61,036 nucleotides of DNA from positions 1-61,036 of the forward strand of contig NZ_AOGX02000010.1 of NCBI RefSeq assembly GCF_000332475.2. The letters are read 5' to 3'. Of the stretch, positions 55,726 to 61,036 are shown piece after piece. Each line of letters begins with the position of its first letter. Position 1 is the first letter of the stretch. Under the pieces are notes generated by a model. The model made no database searches and was not told the DNA's origin. It worked only from the letters and a program-made list of their open reading frames with translations. This stretch comes from Leptospira yanagawae serovar Saopaulo str. Sao Paulo = ATCC 700523 (GTDB lineage: Bacteria; Spirochaetota; Leptospiria; Leptospirales; Leptospiraceae). The translations under genes and the position numbers were made by a program.

Positions 55726-57507
55726 ATGACAGAAAATCAGTTGATCAGGAAGTTGACGTTTGCCATCGAAGCACCTTTGTACTTATTGATTTTTCCTTAT
55801 TTTATCAACTTTTGTTTATTCGCTTCGAGTTTTGATTCAGATACACTTTTAAAACTCGCAATTATTGGAACACTGCTATCTCTTGTCCCCTTGGTCGTAG
55901 GAATTACACTAAGAAATCATAGACTCAAACATTTGTTAAATTATAATAATGATTCGAACATAAAAACATTGTCAGATTTGAAAAAGGGATTACTCGAACA
56001 CCCTCACTGGGAAGGGAAAGTAATCCTCATTCGATGGACTGTTTCTATATTTGGTTTTTCACTCTTGGCAATTTCCGCTTTGGATTTGCCTGTGGCTGAA
56101 ATATTAGCCTTACCATATGCTTGTGTAATGCTTGTTCCGATTATATATTTGGCATTTTATTTTCAAACAGAAGTCTATTTAAGTTCTGTTCTAAAAAACA
56201 AACTGTTTGCAGAGATCCATTTGGATGAATCCAAGTTTCGTATATTCGGAGTTTTCCAACGTAATCTTTTTACCATGATGGCTGTTGCCATTTTACCAAT
56301 GTTAACCTTTGGTTATTATTTGTTTTTAATTCTTGCAACTGATTTTCGATCTCCTTATTGGGTTTACCAAATGCCAATTGTCTTTGTTATGATGGTTGTC
56401 ATCATGATTTATTCGGCTTACGTTGGCAGCAAATCGTTAAAGGATGATATTGGGAATCTGAATCATTCCATTGAAAAATTATCAAAAGGAGAACTTGCCG
56501 ATACCATCCCACAACTCTCCGCCACCAATTTGAGTCATACCATAGCTCGGTTAAATTTATTTATGGATTCGTTGCGATCTTATTTCCAAACAGCAAAAAA
56601 AGAAGCTGTATCCTTATCTGAAACATCAAAAACGATATTAGATAAGGGAGTGGTGATTGATTCTCAAGTGGTTTCCGAAAAAAACAAACTTGATTCTACA
56701 TTTGATTCTGTTAACCAAATCCAAAGTTTATCGAAAGCTACTTATGAACGAGTATTAACCCAAAAAGAAAAAACTCATTTTTTAGCAAAAGAACTCACTG
56801 CTGTCACAAACGAGATGACAAATCTTTCTCAAAAAGCGGAAGAACTGGCTCAAAATACAATCCATTCCATTGGAACAGTGAAGCTGGCAAAAGAAGCCAT
56901 TCAATCTGCTTTTGAAAAAGTAGAACAAATGAACCAAATGAGTGAAAATATTAAATCGGCCATCTCCATTGTAGAAGATATTTCTGATAGAGTGAATTTG
57001 CTTTCTCTAAATGCATCAATAGAAGCGGCGCGTGCGGGTTCCATGGGTCGTGGATTTGCCGTGGTTGCCAGTGAGGTTTCTCGGCTTGCGGATGAAACTG
57101 CAAAAAACATCGAAGAGATTAAACGTGTTGTCAAATTATCCCAAGTTGCATCCAAAGAAAGTTTGGAATCGATGAAAGATATCATCAAAACCAACGAAGA
57201 CGTAAAATCGAAATTTGAAGAGATATCGCAAGTGGTTCAAATGTTTGGCCGAACCAGTGAAACGAATTCGGAAAATGTGAAATCGTTAAAAGAGTTGGTC
57301 GGCGAATTCCAATTGGACGCCGAAAAAATCACTAGTGAAATGGAGTTACAAACAATTTATACGGAAAACTCCAATTCCAACTTACAAGAGTTATGGGAAA
57401 ATCATTCCCAAATTTCGACGACTTTCGCTCAAATTTCTGAAGAAGCCAATCGATTGCAATTGGTATCAGACTCTATGGAAAAGATCGTATCCCGATTTCG
57501 ATTTTGA
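55726..57507 (+). CDS. methyl-accepting chemotaxis protein
   Basis: A protein of about 593 residues with several N-terminal membrane helices (about 10-250) instead of a large periplasmic sensor, a HAMP-like helix pair, and a cytoplasmic signalling coiled coil. The hairpin tip reads [19 protein letters not shown], then [20 protein letters not shown], which binds CheA/CheW. Ligand sensing may be through the membrane part or energy-taxis-like. The ATG at 55726 is taken as the start; a TTG ten codons upstream is possible, and the ribosome site is not decisive. No other chemotaxis gene is near. Confidence 0.9.
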   Translation: MTENQLIRKLTFAIEAPLYLLIFPYFINFCLFASSFDSDTLLKLAIIGTLLSLVPLVVGITLRNHRLKHLLNYNNDSNIKTLSDLKKGLLEHPHWEGKVILIRWTVSIFGFSLLAISALDLPVAEILALPYACVMLVPIIYLAFYFQTEVYLSSVLKNKLFAEIHLDESKFRIFGVFQRNLFTMMAVAILPMLTFGYYLFLILATDFRSPYWVYQMPIVFVMMVVIMIYSAYVGSKSLKDDIGNLNHSIEKLSKGELADTIPQLSATNLSHTIARLNLFMDSLRSYFQTAKKEAVSLSETSKTILDKGVVIDSQVVSEKNKLDSTFDSVNQIQSLSKATYERVLTQKEKTHFLAKELTAVTNEMTNLSQKAEELAQNTIHSIGTVKLAKEAIQSAFEKVEQMNQMSENIKSAISIVEDISDRVNLLSLNASIEAARAGSMGRGFAVVASEVSRLADETAKNIEEIKRVVKLSQVASKESLESMKDIIKTNEDVKSKFEEISQVVQMFGRTSETNSENVKSLKELVGEFQLDAEKITSEMELQTIYTENSNSNLQELWENHSQISTTFAQISEEANRLQLVSDSMEKIVSRFRF

Positions 57508-57549
57508 GATTACAATCGATTCCACTCTATTTTGTTACATTCTGATCTA

Positions 57550-58086
57550 TTACCGATAGAATTTTAATGTAAGGCCATTTGAATTGATTTCTGATATTTT
57601 TTCGATTACACCATCTTCTTCAGATATATCTAGTAAGTAGCTCTTTACTTCTCCGTTTGTTTTTGCCATGCTAATAGCGCATACTCCTTTGAGTTTGCCA
57701 TTCCAAAAGAAAAGAGTTGAACTTTTATAATCTGACCCATCGTTCCACGTTATTTTGTAATATTTAACGCAACCGCCCGAATGATAGGGTAAATCTGAAG
57801 TATTAACGGAAGATATCAGTTCGCTTCCATTTCTAAGTTCTGCTCGTAAAATACTAGTTGGGTAAGGGGTCAAATCAGCTGTACAAACATAACCTGGTGG
57901 TAGAATCCCCATACACTGATTGAGTTTTTCTTGATCTTCTGCCTCTTTAGCAAGAGTGATCAATGAAAGAGGAATTAACCCGGAATCTGTCCTTGATTCT
58001 TTGCAGGAAACCATAATGCAAGTCGCGAAAAATGTAAAGATTAGGAACGGCAGAAATGATTTGATATATTGCATTTGATTTTTCAT
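57550..58086 (-). CDS. small hypothetical lipoprotein beside the subtilase
   Basis: A 178-residue lipoprotein: hydrophobic signal FLPFLIFTFFATCIMVSC with the lipidated Cys about residue 28. The mature part has Cys pairs (NQCMGILPPGYVCTADLT; GGCVKYYKITW; KGVCAIS) that may form disulfides. I do not recognise the family. It lies 19 bases after the subtilase gene on the same strand, so it could assist or restrain that protease at the cell surface; this is inferred from position only. Confidence 0.75.
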   Translation of the reverse strand: MKNQMQYIKSFLPFLIFTFFATCIMVSCKESRTDSGLIPLSLITLAKEAEDQEKLNQCMGILPPGYVCTADLTPYPTSILRAELRNGSELISSVNTSDLPYHSGGCVKYYKITWNDGSDYKSSTLFFWNGKLKGVCAISMAKTNGEVKSYLLDISEEDGVIEKISEINSNGLTLKFYR

Positions 58087-58105
58087 GATTTTAAATTAAC
58101 TCCTA

Positions 58106-60499
58106 TTATAGTCCCGATGCAAAATAAAAACTGCGAATATCCGTTTGTCCCGCAGAATCCGTGACTCGTACTAGAAAAGTCCAGCCAGGACCAAACCACC
58201 ATGTCGGTTCCCCAATCAAACGCCCTGAATGTGCTTCTAACCAGGAATTAGTTGGTAAACTACCTTCTTCATATGTCCAATGGTATGGTGGTGTTCCCCC
58301 GGTGGCAACAAATTGATAATCCCATGGTAAAAACCAACGCCCAGCAGAGCATGGAGCTTGCTCGATGGCACCACAATCGGCAACGATATTTGGTCTTTGC
58401 GGTGGTGGTACTAATGTAGCAAGAGTGGCGCCAATATTGATCCTTCCACAGCCAAAATATTCTCTGTCAGTTTCAGGGCTTCCCGTTTGGGTAAGAGCAG
58501 TTGCTTTGCTACACATCGCTTTTAAAATATCTTTCGGATGGTAGTTGGAATCAACAGAGAGAATGAGAGCGGCAAGACCTGAAACCATTGGGGCAGCCAT
58601 AGAAGTTCCTGTCTTAAAAATATAACTACCGTTTGTCGAAGTAGATAAAATGAAACTACCTGGTGCCGCAATATCTACTTTTCCAAAATTTGAATCTGGA
58701 TACCTTAATCCAAAAGAATTTGATGTATCTAAATTCCCTACCGAAATGACTTCATTAAAAGATGCGGGAAATGCGCCCTGATTTTGCGGGTTGCCTGGGT
58801 AAGGTGCAATTCTTCTATTATCATTTCCTGATGATGCAACCATTACGATTCGCTTTGCCTCACCATAACGAACAGCATCTCTTGATAAAGAATATGTATG
58901 AACTCTTACCAGACATGCCCATTGGCAATATTCATAACCATATCCACCTAAACTCATGTTAATAACTTTAGCTCCACCGTTAATTGCTTCTAATATTCCA
59001 TATGCGATTAGGCGATCGCTTGATATAGCAGTCATCATTGCATTCGGATAGAAAACATTAATAGAAATGATTGGGTTCGACCAAGTGATCCCTGCAATTC
59101 CTACTCCATTGTTAGTCGCTGCCCCAATGGTTCCGGCAACATGCGTTCCATGATCCCATCCATTGGCTCCATTGAATAAAGGCCTGGAAACTTCCCGATG
59201 AGCGACACATTCATAAGGAAAGATTCCCCAATGGTAGCATGTGGCAGGTTCAAAGGACCTATTTTGGATGATCTTGCCGACTAAATCTGGATGGGTATCA
59301 TCGATTCCAGTATCAATGACCGCAATCTTGACTCCACTAGAACCTGTAGTGACATTCCAGCCATTGTAAGCATTAATGGCTGTTAAGTAAGCAGTTTGGT
59401 ACTTAGAGCAGAAAAAACAACCGGTATTGGCTTCAGGATCATTCGGAACAGCATCAGCTTCTACTTTTGTATTTGTAGTCACCCACTCGATTTCAGGTAG
59501 GTTTGCAAGAGCGAAGTTGACTTGGAGTAAATCTACTTTTGCTTCAAATAGAAGGAAATAGGTTCGGTTTAAGCCTATGAGTTCTGCAGTTTCTGAATCA
59601 ACATTTGTATCTTCTGTCACAAATGGTAAAATACTAAGTAACGAATATTTTTCTAAAATATTATCAATTTCTTTGATTCCTACTTTTTTAGAATCAAAAT
59701 TTTCAATCGGATTTTTTAATTTGAGAATGAGAATACCTGGTGTATAAGGAAGTTCAAATGTAGCTTTCGAAAGATTGCAAATTTGATTGGAAAGGATAAA
59801 TGAATTTGAAGAAGAATCATATTGCAATTGGCTGAGATCAAAATTGATTTTGAGATTTGTTGTCAGTCCGGTAAGAACTTCAAATTGTCCCTTGATTTCA
59901 AAAGACGTCCCTGTAGATAATTGGAAGCCAAAACTTTCTCCATTGATCTCAGCCTTTCCTTGGTCTGAATCTAAAACAAATTGAATCGATTTGTAGATTC
60001 CTTTTGGAATTTGGGAGAGAGAGGCGATTCCAGGTGATTCTTTTCCAAATTTAAAAATGTCAACTTTCTTAGAAGTAAAATCAGTTTCAAAGGCTTTCCC
60101 GTCCTCTGAAATGATAATTATTCTTTTGATGTTGATTTCGAGTCGATTCGGTATGATCTTCCCAATATTGGGCATAGCGTCATGATAAATGGTATTTGCA
60201 TCTGGTAAATTAGTATAGGATCCAAGAATCCCAACCTTGCCAAACTGTGGACCACCTGGGTTGATTTGATACTCACCAGATTTAATTTTTTCAACAACGA
60301 TACTAGCTTGTATTTCTCCTCCATCTTGGATCGGGTTATTGATTGGATCTAGTGAATTTATTGAAGGTGGTGTGTAGAAAAGTGAAGTGAATAGGCCACT
60401 ACGATTTGTTTGTTTTTTTTCACAATTGATCGCAAATCCAAATAAAACCAATAGGGTGAAAAATAAAATTTTTTTTCGATTGTTGTTTTTTGTTCGCAT
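58106..60499 (-). CDS. subtilisin-like (S8) serine protease lipoprotein
   Basis: A 797-residue lipoprotein protease (signal with FAINC, Cys about 26). Residues 60-250 resemble a DUF4382-like domain (IIIISEDGKAF, GIYKSIQFVLDS), and 270-340 may be a propeptide. The S8 catalytic domain (about 385-690) has Asp in KIAVIDTGIDDTHPDL, His in WDHGTHVAGTIGAA and Ser in FKTGTSMAAPMVSGLA. The C-terminal 100 residues look like an Ig-like/putative-binding domain (GGTPPYHWTYEEGSLP, FLVRVTDSAGQTD). It is a probable surface or periplasmic protease. The next gene in the unit is a small lipoprotein. Confidence 0.93.
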   Translation of the reverse strand: MRTKNNNRKKILFFTLLVLFGFAINCEKKQTNRSGLFTSLFYTPPSINSLDPINNPIQDGGEIQASIVVEKIKSGEYQINPGGPQFGKVGILGSYTNLPDANTIYHDAMPNIGKIIPNRLEINIKRIIIISEDGKAFETDFTSKKVDIFKFGKESPGIASLSQIPKGIYKSIQFVLDSDQGKAEINGESFGFQLSTGTSFEIKGQFEVLTGLTTNLKINFDLSQLQYDSSSNSFILSNQICNLSKATFELPYTPGILILKLKNPIENFDSKKVGIKEIDNILEKYSLLSILPFVTEDTNVDSETAELIGLNRTYFLLFEAKVDLLQVNFALANLPEIEWVTTNTKVEADAVPNDPEANTGCFFCSKYQTAYLTAINAYNGWNVTTGSSGVKIAVIDTGIDDTHPDLVGKIIQNRSFEPATCYHWGIFPYECVAHREVSRPLFNGANGWDHGTHVAGTIGAATNNGVGIAGITWSNPIISINVFYPNAMMTAISSDRLIAYGILEAINGGAKVINMSLGGYGYEYCQWACLVRVHTYSLSRDAVRYGEAKRIVMVASSGNDNRRIAPYPGNPQNQGAFPASFNEVISVGNLDTSNSFGLRYPDSNFGKVDIAAPGSFILSTSTNGSYIFKTGTSMAAPMVSGLAALILSVDSNYHPKDILKAMCSKATALTQTGSPETDREYFGCGRINIGATLATLVPPPQRPNIVADCGAIEQAPCSAGRWFLPWDYQFVATGGTPPYHWTYEEGSLPTNSWLEAHSGRLIGEPTWWFGPGWTFLVRVTDSAGQTDIRSFYFASGL

Positions 60500-60840
60500 A
60501 GTGCAAAATGTTCTATTGTAACAGCTGTTTATGTCAATGGAAATTTAAAAACAAACAAGAATTTAGCGGCAGTTTGATGTTACCGAACACTTGTTTGCTT
60601 TTATATAAACTAATAACCGTTATCTGAGTTTAGTTCTTGTAGCTTTCTTAACGGATAAAATTGGGTGAATTATTGAATAAGATGCATGGTTTGTGTTGCC
60701 GTGCTCACTTATGTGACATAATTCTTTTTTTAACTACCCCACCGTAAGCCTCTGAGCGAAGACCAAACAATTCCTCCTAAAAAAAGTGCAAAAAGCCTCA
60801 TAATCCGGAACAATTTTTATAAAAGTTGGTTGACTGTAAG
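60500..60840. other. intergenic region, no convincing gene
   Basis: This stretch holds the promoter region of the subtilase gene on the minus strand and otherwise no long open frame. One minus-strand ATG (60801) opens a 23-codon hydrophobic frame beginning MRLFALFLGG, too short to call. I see no terminator, tRNA or repeat in it. Confidence 0.5.
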
Positions 60841-60857
60841 TGTACATTCCCAATGAT

Positions 60858-61036
60858 GGTGAAACGGTGATTGAGTGAAGCCCGGAAGGGAACTGACTTG
60901 ATTGCTAATGAAGATCTTTTACAACATACACAGTAGCGTGACTCCAAGACAATTCTAGCGAGAAAAAACCGAGGGAATGGAAACGTTCTCTCAAATGAAG
61001 ACTAGGTGTAGTTATCACAGCATTCGGCTGATGGTA
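60858..61036 (+). ncRNA. candidate structured RNA, possibly 5' part of a group II intron
   Basis: Three hairpins stand close together. CCC-GGAA-GGG (60881-60890) sits inside a GTGAAACGG...GAGTGAAG...CTGACTTG context. A nine-base-pair stem with a GAAA tetraloop lies at 60971-60992, and CAGC-ATTCG-GCTG at 61018-61030. GNRA-type loops and purine-rich internal loops are typical of folded RNA such as group II intron domain I. There is no protein frame here, and the element continues past the edge of the window. The identity is a hypothesis. Confidence 0.35.

Noticed and set aside
60730..60801. 23-codon hydrophobic minus-strand frame starting MRLFALFLGG
   Set aside because: It is too short and lacks a ribosome site before its ATG. 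An AGGAGG occurs inside the frame, not before it. It could be chance.
1..61036. tRNA, rRNA, CRISPR arrays, insertion sequences or prophage
   Set aside because: No TpsiC-arm pattern with cloverleaf pairing, spaced direct repeats, transposase or phage structural genes were seen on reading both strands. Weak RNA genes could still be missed without a covariance search.

Overview
This window reads as chromosomal DNA of a spirochaete, most likely a Leptospira-type (Leptospiraceae) bacterium. The basis is an AT-rich genome (roughly 40% GC by eye), frequent TTG starts, many lipoproteins with relaxed spirochaetal lipoboxes, LL-diaminopimelate aminotransferase (dapL), bactofilin, FapA/DUF342 and 7TM-DISM signalling proteins. 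The species cannot be fixed from the sequence alone. No tRNA, rRNA, CRISPR array, insertion sequence or prophage was recognised. The window is gene-dense: about 57 protein genes, often overlapping by 4 bases (ATGA).

Layout, left. 1-9.3 kb holds the start of an SppA-like protease, an aldose epimerase, a LOG-family protein, rpmB, nth, a UbiA prenyltransferase plus UbiX pair, a thioesterase, pyrB, a DUF2203 protein and dapL. 9.3-16.2 kb holds two exported proteins of unknown role, a CBS-PAS-Fis protein with a histone-like basic tail, rho, rpmE, a NifU-like/pentapeptide-repeat fusion, a STAS antagonist and a lipoprotein. 16.2-26.2 kb is a long minus-strand block: FapA, a glycosyltransferase, two methyltransferases, a membrane SpoIIE phosphatase, citrate synthase and a lytic transglycosylase.

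Layout, middle. 26.2-32 kb runs on the plus strand: two unknown proteins, bactofilin, a PdxA-like enzyme, a membrane protein, a DegT aminotransferase and a membrane-anchored protein with an EF-hand loop. 32-38.4 kb is an outer-membrane protein followed by the 2-oxoglutarate dehydrogenase operon in the unusual transcribed order sucB-lpdA-sucA, closed by a clear intrinsic terminator. A gamma-carbonic anhydrase and a palindromic extragenic element follow.

Layout, right. 40-45 kb has a GAF-GAF-SpoIIE phosphatase divergent from a nitrite-reduction cluster: copper nitrite reductase fused to cytochrome c, a NirV-like protein and a Sco-like copper protein. A perfect FNR/DNR-type palindrome and a matching -10 box lie upstream of it. 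46.1-51.5 kb is a minus-strand operon of an NDH-2-like flavoprotein, an ECF41 sigma factor, a hybrid histidine kinase and a DprE2-like SDR enzyme, preceded by an ECF41-type promoter (TGTCACA-N17-CGTC). The rest holds an OmpA-like barrel, mqo, a metallophosphoesterase, an MCP, a small lipoprotein and a secreted subtilase lipoprotein. The last 537 bases have no convincing gene, but the final ~180 look like a structured RNA, possibly the 5' part of a group II intron.

Together the genes describe aerobic TCA/quinone metabolism (gltA, sucAB-lpd, mqo, a putative menaquinone prenyltransferase) with an oxygen-responsive nitrite reductase branch, plus partner-switching and two-component signalling.
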